DNA of 64,000 nt from Leucaena leucocephala (GCA_037074615.1 CM073554.1:20410501-20474500), one strand, 5' to 3'; numbered from the stretch's first letter, positions 47,999-59,534 are shown. The notes: a model not told the origin generated them from the letters alone. Numbers and translations: made by a program.

Positions 47999-50282
47999 TC
48001 TTCAACGTAGAGCAGCGTGATGACACTATGATGACTGAAGACTGTTTGTGAGAAACAAAATTACGAGTGGCATATTGCATAAGTGGTAAGTACTTACTTT
48101 TAGTTTCTTTTTATAGTACTGTATTATATTTCTGCTTAAATTTGAACGTATTAGATGTTATGGTCCACAATGAGAAAGCCATTTGTCTGATTTAATAGAA
48201 GTCTAGCAACAAGGAACTCAACAACTCAATTAACTTGAAATGGAAGATATGATGAGATATTTACTTGGATTGTGATATTTGATAATTGTTGTAGATGGAG
48301 GAATGTTTGAGTCCCTAATGAAATGCTTTATCTGTGCCGAGATATGATGTTATAGCTACTTTATATTAGTGCCATTGAGATTTGAGTATTGTCGTTGTTA
48401 GAAGGATGAATTTTTATATTATATTGCTGAAATGATTAGTTATGACTTGCAAATTGCTAGGTGAGATTGTTGGTCGAGACAGAAGAATTAAAGAATTGGA
48501 ACGGTTGTCTTTCTTACCTGATTCTGTTGCTGTCTCTCTATTTTCACAAATAGAGGTGTAACTTAAATGATGTTCACCAGGAAGAGATGTAACTTCCATG
48601 AGCTCAGAAAAAAAAGTAGTAATGGAAATTGATTATCTCACACCTGTATTAGAACTATCAATATCAATATGCTACATTGACACTATTGATTTTTATCAAC
48701 CAAGAATAGCCTTCAATCTAAAAGGAAGGGAAACAAACTTAGCCTTCTTTAAGGGAAATTTACAGTTGGTCGGTCAGAAAAGATATGTCCCTGTTGCTGT
48801 TTATAGTTGTTGGCCATTTTAATCACATTTTATATCGTCTCTTTCCCTCCTGATTTTTTTCTGAGGAAAATAATATGATAATAGCAAGATATGTATTGGA
48901 TATGTTAATTATTGTTCAACTTGAGTACGCTTATTTGGTTTCATGTTATTGTTTTTATGTTGTGAGTTGGTACTCTGTGCTCTGGATACAATAGAACTTG
49001 TTGATAGAGAAACTGGGGTTCATGATATTGTTCTTTGTATGGGGTTCATGCTATTGTTCTTTGTATATCATTGAGCTGTTTTCTATCATGAAGCCATATC
49101 ATTTAACTCCATTCTCTTGCCTGTATTGCTTTTGGCTGGAGACAATGTCTTCTATTTGACTTGCCTTTTGCTTCTGTTCAATTATCATTGGCTTATGTGT
49201 GTATTTTGACTAATGATCAAATTGGCTTTGAACTGATGTAGGGTTAAAGGCGGGACTTGCTGTCAACTGATGAGAGTTTTGACATGTTGTAAAGGCTTTC
49301 TTTGAATCACAATAAATTGAGCACTATTGAAAGTTGAGTTTTGAAGATAGGAAGGAGTTTTTGTTTTACACTCGTGAATAGAATTCATCAAAGGTAGGGG
49401 TCTGGTATAGTGGAAAAGAAGTAATTAATGTTAGATTCCATTTACTTGTGGATATACACAAGTTATATATTGATCATACCAGATTTGTACAGTGTGACCC
49501 TTTATAGGAACTGACATTGTTAGAACACCTTTGAAATAATACACTAGCATTTTGCTCCGTTTTTCTTCCCGGTGGAAAAATGTATATTACGAGTATTTAA
49601 ATATTTTTTTTATAAAAAAATTTAGATAAATTTAATATTAGTCCCTCATTAAAGTTATTAAAATTAAAATATAATTTTAAGATTTAGAGAATATTTATAA
49701 AAATTTAAGATATTGCCTAATAAACGAGGTTTTATAATAACAGTAGTAATTGATTTCATGCTATTATGAGATATAAATTTATTTTTTATCTTTAATTTTT
49801 TAGCAGATTGCTTTTCCTATATTAGATGGAATCACGTGTATTTCTTTTCAGAAACATAAAAAAAATTCTTAAACATGGCTTTTGAAAACATTTCCACATA
49901 TTATGGGGAAAATGACAATTGCGACCTTATTAATGTATTAATGACTATTTTTTTGGCCGAAGTATTATGGAACCAATGAGCGCCCAAAGCTCATTCAACT
50001 TTTGTTCAGATTTATTTTTATTTTTTAAAAAATTATTTTAAAGGGTATATAATCTAAAATAAAAATAATCTTTTAAATAATTTTTTTAAAAATATTTTTT
50101 ATTTAAAAAACATAAGTTAAAAAAATTAAATCTAAATCGTTTAGATAAAAAAACTCTAATTATTGAAATGCCATGGAAGGACCATTGTGTTTATTTGCAA
50201 TTAAAAAGTAAATGCCTCGAACTCAGACGTTTTGGACAAATTGCAATGCATTTTAATAGAAAATAATACAGATATATAAAAT
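47999..50282. other. MYB3R 3' region and intergenic DNA
   Basis: A strong donor GTG|GTAAGT (48087) and an acceptor-like GATGTAG (49240) suggest a possible 3' UTR intron, unproved. The 74-codon frame at 48598-48822 has no recognised homology. From 49570 the DNA is AT-rich and repeat-like. Confidence 0.4.
49015..49066. repeat. 26-bp tandem duplication
   Basis: GGGGTTCATG(A/C)TATTGTTCT followed by TTGTAT occurs twice back to back with one substitution. Confidence 0.9.
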
Positions 50283-51227
50283 GGAAAATCCCCTGAGAAG
50301 ACTTTAGAAAATAGAAAAACCTAATTTGAGACTATAAAAATTGCAATTGACAGATTAGGATGAGGGCTCAATTTGGAATTTTGCAAATGGTGGTAACAAG
50401 ACCTGAGTCCCCTAGTTTTTTCTCTCCTTTCCTGCCCTAATTTCATCGCTGCCACAGTCTTCCTCCGATGGCGCTCCATCGCCGAGACTCTTCACGAACC
50501 TCACTTCAAAAGGGTCCTTCGAAACTGAAACAATCATGAGCCTAACCTCCATAATCGACTCCAATAAACCCTTCTCCATCGTCTTCAAAAACCCTTTCTG
50601 ATCTGAAACAAACAGCCCCAGAACACCTTCTTCAGCCCTGGCGTTGTGAGGATGAGCTCGATTTTAAAACAGTGGGTATCGATCTTGTTGATTCTCTCAT
50701 TGACGATGATCAAAACCCGAACTTTTTATCCAAACCTGATAGCAGAATGGTGGTTTTCGGATCCTAGCTGAAGATCCATATTTGGTTGATGGTTTCTCCA
50801 TCGGAATCGATGATAACCCCAGAGAAGAAATCTGGGTTCGCATCTGCGAGCTCGAATGATTCGCCTCGAGTATTCCCAGGTTTCGATGATGTCGGAATTG
50901 GTTGTCTTCTCCAACGACGGCGGCGACAACGACGATGAAGGAGAACAAGTTTGAGTATCCGTTGGAGAGCTTTCTGAGATTCTGCTTTTACTGCAAGAAG
51001 AATCTTGGCCAAGGCAAAGACATCTTCCTCCGACTGCGCTGGAGCTCCATCGTCGGAGGAAGAGTGTTGAAGCGAAGATAGGGCAGGAAGGGAGAGAAAA
51101 AATAGGGGCACTCTGTCTTTTTCCCAACTTTACAAAATTCCTGAGTCCTCATCCTTCTTGCCAATTGCAATTTTTACAGTCTCAAATTAGATTTTCCTAT
51201 TTTTTAGAGTTTTTTTGAGGGATTTCC
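50283..51227. mobile_element. MULE-like element with ~200-bp terminal inverted repeats (Pack-MULE candidate)
   Basis: The left end (50283-50485) and the reverse complement of the right end (51030-51227) align over about 200 bases. Both begin GGAAA(A/T)CCC and share AATAG(A/G)AAAA(C/T)CTAATTTGAGA, AAAAATTGCAATTG, GGATGAG(G/A)(G/A)CTCA, TTTTTTCTCTCC(T/C)TTCCTGCCCTA and TCTTCCTCCGA. Long terminal inverted repeats around a GC-rich core holding pieces of a host gene are the known form of Pack-MULEs. No transposase is present. The 9-bp flanks (ATATAAAAT and ATACATACA) match at only 5 of 9 positions, so a target duplication is not shown. Several overlapping minus-strand frames here are by-products of the GC-rich core. 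Confidence 0.8.
50536..51033 (+). pseudogene. Captured fragments of an FCS-like zinc finger (FLZ, DUF581) gene
   Basis: FLZ proteins are plant adaptors of SnRK1 kinase with a C-terminal FxxxCxxCxxxL...DIxxYRGExAFCSxECR domain. Inside the MULE the plus strand encodes, in scattered frames, DFKTVGIDLVDSLIDDD and SKPDSRMVVFGS (50639-50767), which recall the GLxIxDSLxDD and SRMVLFGSQLK segments of FLZ proteins; SPRVFPGFDDVGIGCL near 50870; and LESFLRFCFYCKKNLGQGKD (50962 on), the first half of the FLZ finger with its C-x2-C. The second Cys pair is missing because the fragment runs into the right inverted repeat. A TAG at 50765 and frame changes between the pieces show that it is not an intact gene. 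The family call rests on remembered motif patterns. Confidence 0.7.
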
Positions 51228-51639
51228 ATACATACATATACATATCTATATCTATATATAACTATATGTAAGAGGATTCGATTACTGCTTATGGAACCTT
51301 AATTTCATTTATTAATTAACAAGCAGCCTTGCATAAAGGTAATGCAATAATGCCTCAAAATACACACACACAACATCTTCATGTCGATAGATTTCGTAAA
51401 GTCCAACATGATCTATCTACAAATTATTTCACACGTTTTTATAAATTCATTAGCCAATATTAGACAGCAAGAAATTAATAATATAATGGGGATTGATACC
51501 GTTAATGCATTGAGATAAACTTGCTTTCTCTCTCCCCCCAAGTTCGTGTCTCTCTCTCTCATCAAGCATGACCAGTTTGACAACGTCGGAGAGGAGAAGA
51601 AGGGCTCCTTCTTCAACTGGTTCTACTTCTCCATCAACT
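51228..51639. other. Flank between the MULE and the MYB relic
   Basis: TA-rich simple sequence at 51228-51270, then no recognised gene. A (CT)n/(GA)n-rich block near 51525-51560 borders the MYB relic. Confidence 0.4.
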
Positions 51640-52190
51640 CAGTCACTAACTGAAACTCGGCGTTATCCTCATTACTGCCGACCGATGACGACTACAGCAA
51701 GGATATCATGAAAGTCACCGCTGCTGTAGAGTTTGCGTTTGATGTGGGAGTTCAAGTATTTCTTCCCAGCAACCTCGCGGCGATCAGAGACCATCTGAGG
51801 AATCATATGAATAGATGACTTTTTGCTAAGGAGGCTGTGGAGGTTAATTATGAGCTCGTTTTCTTCTTCGGTGAAGTTGCCTCGCTTGAATCAGGTCCGA
51901 GATGATTAATCTGACTCTGCAACTCTTGCCACAATATAGAAGCAAACCTGGGTGTAGACATTTATATATAGAGAGAGAAGGCATGGGGAGAGAGGTGCGT
52001 TTGAGAGCTAGAGATAGATAGAGAGAGAGAGAGGAAGACACATATATTATACCAGCAACTTTGGGGGGATCTCCTGCAACCTTCGCTATGGAGCTTGTTA
52101 TAGTTGATGAGGAGGCGTTGGTCTTCCTCGTTGGTCCAGGCTCCTTTGTGGGTGTGCTCTTTCTCACAGCAAAGGATGTGTGTGGAGAAG
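51640..52190 (-). pseudogene. R2R3-MYB pseudogene (subgroup 4-like)
   Basis: Read on the minus strand in order: CCEKEHTHKGAWTNEEDQRL with LINYNKLHSEGC (R2 start, near 52170-52075); an intron from GTATAATATATG to TACACCCAG (about 52055-51955); GLLLYCGKSCRVR; then, in another frame, RGNFTEEENELIINLHSLL, WSLIAARLLGRN and NSHIKRKLYSSG (R3, near 51850-51680). These match MYB4-type repressors in order and wording. Damage: an extra T before TGCTGTGAG that shifts the start, a GCWRSLPKSAG stretch reduced to GCRRSPQS, frame changes in the RWINYLRPDLK region, and loss of the TDNEIKNYW part of the R3 recognition helix. No intact ATG is usable. Non-functional relic with at least one intron kept. Confidence 0.82.
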
Positions 52191-52523
52191 GAGAATTGAG
52201 TGAGGAAGCAAGGTGAGAGAGGAGGAGGAAAGAGGAAGAGTAGCAAAATGCAAATCTGGTTGGTCCCGAGAGATTGAGAGAGAAAGTCGAGCAATGGTCT
52301 CCAACATGAGTGTCTGTAATGCTACTTAAAATGTCAAGTACCTCTAACCAACAGCATTAGGTTTAATAGAAGGAGTTAATTATTTATAACATGATCTGAT
52401 TAAAGGCTAGTAATTAAAGTCTGGCCTATTTAGTAAATAAATTAGGTTTTAGACTTATTTAAAGGCCTATCCCATATTTTTTCTTTTAAAGCCTACGGGG
52501 CCTAGCTTGATTATATATAAATG

Positions 52524-52526
<3 letters not shown>

Positions 52527-52563
<37 letters not shown>
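52527..52563. repeat. (TA)n microsatellite
   Basis: About 18 uninterrupted TA units. Confidence 0.95.
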
Positions 52564-52566
<3 letters not shown>

Positions 52567-52795
52567 TTAAATAGTTTTTGAGTATATTTTGAACCTTTCA
52601 AATATAAATATATAAATTTTAAAAATAGTATATATTTATGTAAGTTTTAGTCAACTTAAAGTCTACTTAAAATCTTCAAAATTTTAAATACAACTCTTTT
52701 TTAGAGGCATAAAATATAAATAAGTCTTTAAATAGCCTTTAAGCCTAGTAAGCCTTCTATAGGCTCAGGTGTGAGCATAAAAAATAAAACCTTTA

Positions 52796-53138
52796 TATAA
52801 GCTCAAATTTTATAGAACTATATAACATCTAATATTTTAATTTTATTTTTTATATGTATTCAGTATTATAATCTTATTTATGATATAAATTTACTCATAA
52901 TCTTTTTAATTTAATATAATTTTACCTAAAATATTTTTAATTTAATATAATTTTATATATAATCTTATTTATCAAGTATCAATAATTGTACTAAATTAAA
53001 AATATTATACGTAAAATTATACTAAATTAAAAAGATTATGGGTAAAATTGTACTATAAATAAAATTAAAATATTAAACGCATATGAGAAATAAGATTATA
53101 ATATTAAGAGTTATATAACCCAACTTTATATAAGCTTA
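52796..53138. repeat. Long foldback element (~340 bp, arms ~160 bp)
   Basis: Left arm 52796-52965 and right arm 52985-53138 are imperfect reverse complements. CATAATCTTTTTAATTTA(A/G)T with ATAATTTTAC, and TAATATTTTAATTTTATTT, occur on the left as written and on the right inverted. The loop is only about 20 bases. No coding capacity. A transcript would fold into a long hairpin. Confidence 0.8.
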
Positions 53139-53139
53139 G

Positions 53140-54300
53140 GACTGTTAGTCCAAGTGTGGGCCCGTTAAATAAAATTTTAATATATTACAGCAAAAAGTAG
53201 TTTAGTTTTACACCTTTTATGATTTTTTTAAAAAATTTGAAATTATGTAGGTTTAATTTATTTTTTATGTAAAATCGTAAAAAATTAAAAACTGTATCAT
53301 TTTTTAACCATAAAATATCAAAAATCAAAAGAAAAAAATTGGGGAGGCTGGGGTATTACAAAGGAATTAGAGATATACCTCAGGTCCAAGAGAGCCACCA
53401 CCTTGGAGGAGAGAGAGAAAAACAAGTATATGTGTCAATGCCTTAACAATGTTTAGACGGAAAAACGTACAATTTTAACAAAATAAAGTATTATATCCAA
53501 TAAAAAGATATAAAATTAGAGGGACTTAATTCAAAATCCAATGAAATATAAGAATTGAGAAATTAATTTTCCCTTTTTTTTTAAATAAAAATCCCAACAT
53601 ATTCGTTTGCAAGTCATTAGGAACTTTGAAACAGTGATTATTATTCTTTTGTGATACTCTTTTACCATTATTAAAAAATAATTTTACATTATTATGCCAA
53701 AAAATAAACTAATGTATCCCAACAACAAAATTTATACAAATGACTATTAGTATATTTTTACTTTACAAGAAGTGAAGATAGTTCTAGACCATATAAATAA
53801 TGCTGAGCTGTCAGGATAATTAAGGTTTAGTTTAGGGTTATCATCGAAAGAATTATTGAAAGACCAAAAACAGTGATTTTTCTTTACAAAGAACTTTTTC
53901 AAAGCGAGATTTTGTTAGAAACATTTTTTCCGCTAAAATACAATGTAGCAAACTATTTCCTTGTTTGATAATATTTCACCTTAATACAATTTTAAAACAC
54001 AATCAATATAATATGGAAAGGTAACATAAACCATGAAGTGAATGCATGCATGTGAATCCTCCAGAATATATATAATCGCCTCAATATCTATCTATATATA
54101 TTATAAAACATATATACATGCAAAATGATGAATAATAAAAAAATATTTTTCTTTTTCTGGTACCAAATTAAAAATCTTTTTTTTTTCGGGCAAGATAATA
54201 AAACCATGAGATGAATATCCAAGGTGCATGTATATGTAAATTAAAATAAGTAAATGTCAAATAGATAGTACCCTTCTATGAACTCCATACATGGTTTCAT
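53140..54300. other. Intergenic; upstream homology to the paralogous gene's flank
   Basis: No gene to 53860. From about 53870 the sequence (TTTTTCTTTACAAAG ... CATGAGATGAATATCCAAGGTGC ... AAATTAAAATAAG) matches 60340-60510 upstream of the second tandem gene, marking the left edge of the duplicated unit. Confidence 0.55.
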
Positions 54301-54305
54301 TTCAG

Positions 54306-54316
54306 TATATATATAT
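54306..54316 (+). promoter_or_regulatory. TATA-like box, upstream tandem gene
   Basis: TATATATATAT about 90-100 bases upstream of the ATG at 54407, at the place homologous to the TATATAT at 60561 in the second gene. Confidence 0.4.
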
Positions 54317-54406
54317 GTTTCCCTGCCGCAAGAACATCGATTAAGTTTATCTTCAGAATTCAGAAGAAGGAAGAGAACCATCAAGGTTCAGAGATAGTGG
54401 AGAATC

Positions 54407-56826
54407 ATGGTATTCAAATTCGCGTGGGACTTTATTATGCCAGAGGTTCTGAACTTTATTATGCGTGGGACTCAAAACAAGCCTAACCCAAAGAGAAGTG
54501 CTACTGACATGGCTTCAACAAGCGAGGTAATACATAACTTCTGAGTTGTTGTCATCGTACATATTTATACTCCTTCTGATCTCTATTCTAAAACATTTCT
54601 CACTATCTCATAAGAACCAAAGATATTTAAAGGAAATAAATTTTATATTTTTCTCATATTTAAATAAAAAAATTTCAAATTCATATTGCATTCTCTCATA
54701 GTTAATGACTTTAAAAATATTAGAAAAACTTACTAATTAATACCCCATTAAGTGATTTATAATATATAATAAATATCAGTAATCTCTCTACGAAGGTGTC
54801 TTATAACGAAGACCAAATGAAGTGTGTGTGTATATATATTGCATTTATTGAGCATAGTATTTAATTAATCGATTTATGAGAATTAATGACAAATACAAAA
54901 ATTACGTTGACTTGTAGGTTGACAACATGATGATGACGATATATGAGTCGCCTTCCAAAGAACAAAGGAAGGATGAGGGAAAGATGGTACTTACCTCACA
55001 AGAGTCGATGTCTCCTGAAAATACAACATTTTCAAATTCGGAGCTTAGCATGGTGCGTTGGAGACCACAAGAATCAGAGATGATGAATATGGTAAAATTA
55101 AACACATGTTTGTGTATTATTTAATTTGTGTGTGCATTTTCATAATTTGAAGTATATATGAATGATGGCAATAATAACATTCATTATATTACTTTTTCAG
55201 AACTATTATCACGTAAGCTTGAGGCAGATTCAGTGCGTGTTTGGAAGGATGTCAAACCTTAGTTTTAAACTAAGGTTTGACTCAAAACTTAGGTTTGGAG
55301 AAATTTTAAAACAAACAGTTATATTTATTCAAATAGGCTTTTGGACTAAACTATGGTTTAAAACCAAGGTTTTAAATAAGCTGGTCAGAGTAGCTTATGG
55401 AACAGTAAACCACATATGAACTAACCAATTACTATATTACCCCTACTTTTTCTTACATCATCTCTCCTACTTTTTCTTACACACTCTCTCCTCTCATCTC
55501 TTATCTCTCCTCATTTAATACTCATACCCTTTTTCGTAATTTACCAATAACAAAAGTACTTTTGGAAATAACTATCCAAACACTCATTTATTCAAAACCA
55601 CTTTTTTTTTATAATCTCTTCTCCAAAAGCCCTTTTCTATAAGTTGTTCAAAAGCCCTTTTTTTTTTTTCATAAACTCGTTTCTAAAATCTTATCTAAAT
55701 AGGCCCTCAATATTGGACCCCTAAGCCAATAAATTTTCTATTGTATGAACCTGAAGCCAATCTCATCAGCAGAGACAAAAACAAGGTGATTATACAAGAG
55801 ATGGAGAACTTTGTGGATCTCACACAAGATTCTGCTGATGAACATGGAATTTATTCAAATTTGGAGGTGACAACTGAGGTGACAGTACAGGATAAGGTGA
55901 TGCATATATATATATATATTGCATTTATTGAAAACTATATATTTAATTAATTCATGAAAATTAATGACAAATTAATTGAAAAAGCTACGGTGATTTAATT
56001 TGTAGGTTGACAACAGTACTATATCTGAGTCACCTTTGAAAAGAGGCAGCTGGGAGGATATTGACCACAACACTGTTGAAGACGAAGCATTCGGCGGTTG
56101 GGAAATGTTATTGGGAGACATAACATTTGAGGATCTTTTGGGTGAAATCAATAACTATGGTGTTACCCCTCGCGCAAACTACAAAGATATTGGAAATGGT
56201 AATATAATTATATGTGACTGCATATATTTCTAGCTTTTGAGTGAATTTTGCTAGATTTAATGAAAAAATTACCGTCCAACTCAATATAAACAATCTAATC
56301 ACTAAAATATCTTATAACAAATAAATAATATACATACAATTTATTGTCATTTTCTTTTCTGTACTAAATTTTATCATTATATAGTGCTAACTTCTTATGA
56401 GATTGCACAGTAATTATCCTAATATAACCCTTTTCTATAGGGTATTCTTCAGAGAAACGCACACATACTTATAGCGACGATCCATATAGCTAGTGATCAT
56501 AGATATATATGGATGCTGACAAGTATATATATTTGATAGACTATTATGCCAAGGATCAAGCTTTGATCACAACAGAGCCTGTGGAATCACTTATCTTTAC
56601 TGAATCCAGCAATAAAACGAACCAAAACTTGCAAGATAGTGGACCTGCAGAAAAATTTGCAACTCTGGAAAAGGCTAAGCAAAAGCTTGCTGGTGTCGAG
56701 CTCGAGGGGGTTGATGTTGATGATGATCACTTTCAACATGGAGGCTATTTTTCTGAGCCTGATTCAGTGAACCATCTCTTGAATTATGATTATGAATGTG
56801 GGATTGAATTTTTATTTAGAGATTAA
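54407..56826 (+). pseudogene. Unknown acidic protein family, copy 1 (disrupted)
   Basis: No known family recognised. Exons read: 54407-54526 (40 codons, MVFKFAWDFIMPEV), 54918-55091 (58 codons, VDNMMMTIYESPSKEQR), an exon beginning 55201 (NYYHVSLRQI), its other half after a MITE (NFLLYEPEANLISRDKNK, to 55896), 56006-56198 (VDNSTISESPLKRGSWED ... FEDLLGEINNYG) and 56508-56826 (MDADKYIYL ... ATLEKAKQKLAGVELEG). Exon order, splice phases and wording parallel the gene at 60603-63105. Two breaks: a 474-bp MITE (55233-55706) inside the third exon, and four extra bases (AT)2 after the last acceptor, so phase-1 splicing gives DIYGC then stop. Exon 2 and exon 56006 with their upstream introns are internal duplicates. 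FVDLTQDSADE at 55810 fits a SUMO-interaction consensus. It may still yield a shortened protein. Confidence 0.6.
55233..55706 (+). mobile_element. hAT-like MITE, copy F, inside an exon
   Basis: Starts GTGCGTGTTTGGAAGG and ends TCTAAATAGGCCC, 474 bp. Very close to copy A (AAACTAAGGTTTG, AAACAAACAGTTATATTT, AGCTGGTCAGAGTAGCTTAT, ATTACTATATTACCCCTACT). It splits what is one continuous exon in the paralog at 61573-61677. No convincing 8-bp target duplication was found. Confidence 0.85.
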
Positions 56827-56929
56827 AAGTAAGAAAAAACATTGTATTTGGCGAGGATAATGATCAAATTATAGATGATATGGTTTTCTAATGCGCTTTT
56901 TATGTCTATGTAAGATGTACTTAGATTTG

Positions 56930-59530
56930 AGAATAAAGCTGTAGCTTCTAGTAACACTTACAAGAGCTTGGTTCTTCATCAATTGCTAAAATGAAATAGT
57001 TTCTTCAGTGTCAAACTCTTAATCGGAATTTTTAAAGAGCACTAGGACGCACATTTTTCACAAAGTGGTTAATTTTTATAGGCCCCTAACTCTTACCCTA
57101 AAAACATTATTCTTTACTTTTTCATAAGCGTTTGTAATTTTGCAATATATACCACAGAATTCACTTTTCTCTTGCAAATCGAATATTGATGTTCATTTAA
57201 TTTTTATTTCTGAATTAACAAAATAAACAGGTTGAAATAAAATTTTGGAATTTGCGGATTTTTGGTGAGACTTGAGAGCATTTTTGCTTTCATAATTAAT
57301 ACGTCATGAGAGCTAGACTTGGCATGAAGGGCTTAGAAACCACAAAATTTTATTATCGTCACTCACTCTTGTTACTATTTTATGGCATTCATTATGGCCA
57401 CACCCACACACACATCGGTTTCTATTGAACACGTTCATATGAGAGAAATTTATGTACTTTATTGGTAATTGAGAGACGTTGAAAAATTATTATAACGATA
57501 AAAAGAGTTTGGGTCCAGATTATCTGTTAATTAATGCCCCTTCCTCTATTATTTCTTATGCTTTTCCCCTTTTTTGAATCCAAAGATTCTAAATATCTTG
57601 GTGTCTTACAGTCTTGCAGTTGAATAAATATTACAATGTTATATAGCAGAATACAGTGGTCCAGCTGCAAAAGAAGAGAGAAAGGAGGGGGAAATTCTAT
57701 AATAGCATATCTAGGACCCTCAGATGTCTATTTTTAATTTATAAGCTTTAGTTTAAAAATACACAAAAAGAGAACTAGAGAGTGGGGTACCAATTAGAGA
57801 GCATTGGTCCAAAAAACTTAAGAAAAAAAATTAGGGAGAAAGACATAAGAATCACTGAAATTTGATCCCACTACCTTTCAGTTATGAAAAGGTCATAGGA
57901 TCATTGGGATACTAATACTTCTTAATAATATAATACAAAATATTATATAAAATAATTATTAAGTTTTAAGATATATGAAATGACTTGTCACTGCCTTATG
58001 TCATTTGACAAGTGAAAGTTATTTGTTAAGCCAAACTTGTCATAGATATTGATCAGCAACCTGCTAAGACTTGTGACATGGGAAGATGAAGTTTTGTGAA
58101 TTTAGTTGGTACTACCTAAGTTGTTCTTGTTGTCGTCAGTTTTCTTGTTTGAGTTGTCAACATTGAAGAGTTGCGAGAAGGTACAAGTCATGACCTTGAT
58201 GGAGGGAGAAGAACTTGATGAAGAAGGCGATGACCATGTCGCTTATGGTGGAGTATTCTAGATTTGTTGTTGCACACAGAGAGAACGCAAAGGAATTCGA
58301 TGGAGAAGACGCACAAAGGGGACATAGACAAGGTAAGGGAATCAAGGGCATATTAGTCCTTCGCCACTACTCTCCCTCACAGGAGCCGGTTTCCTTTGTT
58401 TCTCGAAAGGTGCAATGTTTTCCTTGCATAAAGGAATACCGATTCCATAGTGAGAAGGAAGATTGGCAACCAAATGTATTTTATGTTGGTAGGGAAGACT
58501 AGATCCCTTTCCAATTGCCCATTTTCGTCTCCCAAGCAGGCTCTTAGGGTTGTCAAAATGACCTAGTCCCTAATGGAAAGATCGGATTAAGTATGGAGTT
58601 GGTCCAGAGACCATTTTTTCTGACCTGACCCACACCTGAATTGTATTCTATGATATTATATATGTTGTTTTTGTCATATATCTAAACCCTAATCACTTAC
58701 TTCACTCCCTTTTGTCAGTCTACAAATTTTCTATGCCATTGACTTTATTCCCCATTGTTTCACTTTCATCCATTATTCTCTACGACTTCGTGCCTTGTTC
58801 TTTGTTGGTGTCAAAGCCTTTAGCAAAGGAGAATTGAAGCAATTAAAGAAGGGAAAGAAAGAAGGGGAACATGAAGCTAAATAGTGGAAAATATGGTGAA
58901 TAGAAAGATGCCGGCAACGATAAAGGATCTAAAGAGAAAACCTTGTAAGCGTTAGTATACTAAAATAGGTATGATTGAAACTCGAAAGGTTGGCGTCCGA
59001 TCTTCCAAGAGATTCTGAGGTAGTTATTGTGGATGTTTAGGTTCAGGGGGATCAAAATGTTTCACATATTGTCAAATTGAAATGATGGGAATGTTGGGAT
59101 TCGAGTAGGAGAATGGCAGGGGAGAGGGAATTTTTCCTTCTAGGTTTTGTTTTTTAGGGTTAAACAAGACAGAGTATCACTTGGATGGGTCCAAACTATG
59201 TAATTGGTTCATACTGGGTCAGCCAGGCCACCGGTCTAAAATTCAAATGTAATTCTTAAATACAACCATTTGGTGCGTATTCGATCCTTAAGAAATACTA
59301 CTTTATTGTATTTTTAGTCGCGATACTTGAGGAGACGTGTTAGCTTCTAGGTATCTAGGTTTATACTTGAGGGTAATTAACGGCTTGAACTGCCTAACAT
59401 TGGTACTATTGCCTAGTAGAAAGGGAGACTTTATCCTATCCTTAGATTGTTTTTCTCTAAAAAATTTTGTATAATAAAAAATTAATACACTTTCTTAATC
59501 CATTTCAAAACATGATTGCATTGGATTGGA
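56930..59530. other. Interval between the tandem genes
   Basis: AATAAA at 56933 may end copy 1's transcript. The rest has no recognised gene. The 95-codon frame at 58215-58502 has ordinary composition but no family I know, and sits in DNA that looks element-derived (GGGCATATTAGTCCTTCGCC). Reported as unresolved. Confidence 0.35.
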
Positions 59531-59534
59531 TTAG

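Noticed and set aside
50726..51127. Overlapping 60-133-codon minus-strand open frames
   Set aside because: They lie inside the MULE-like element. The plus strand carries the recognisable FLZ pieces, and the minus frames are stop-poor only because the core is GC-rich.
58215..58502. 95-codon frame between the tandem genes
   Set aside because: No homology, promoter or splice support could be seen. Kept only as part of an unresolved interval.
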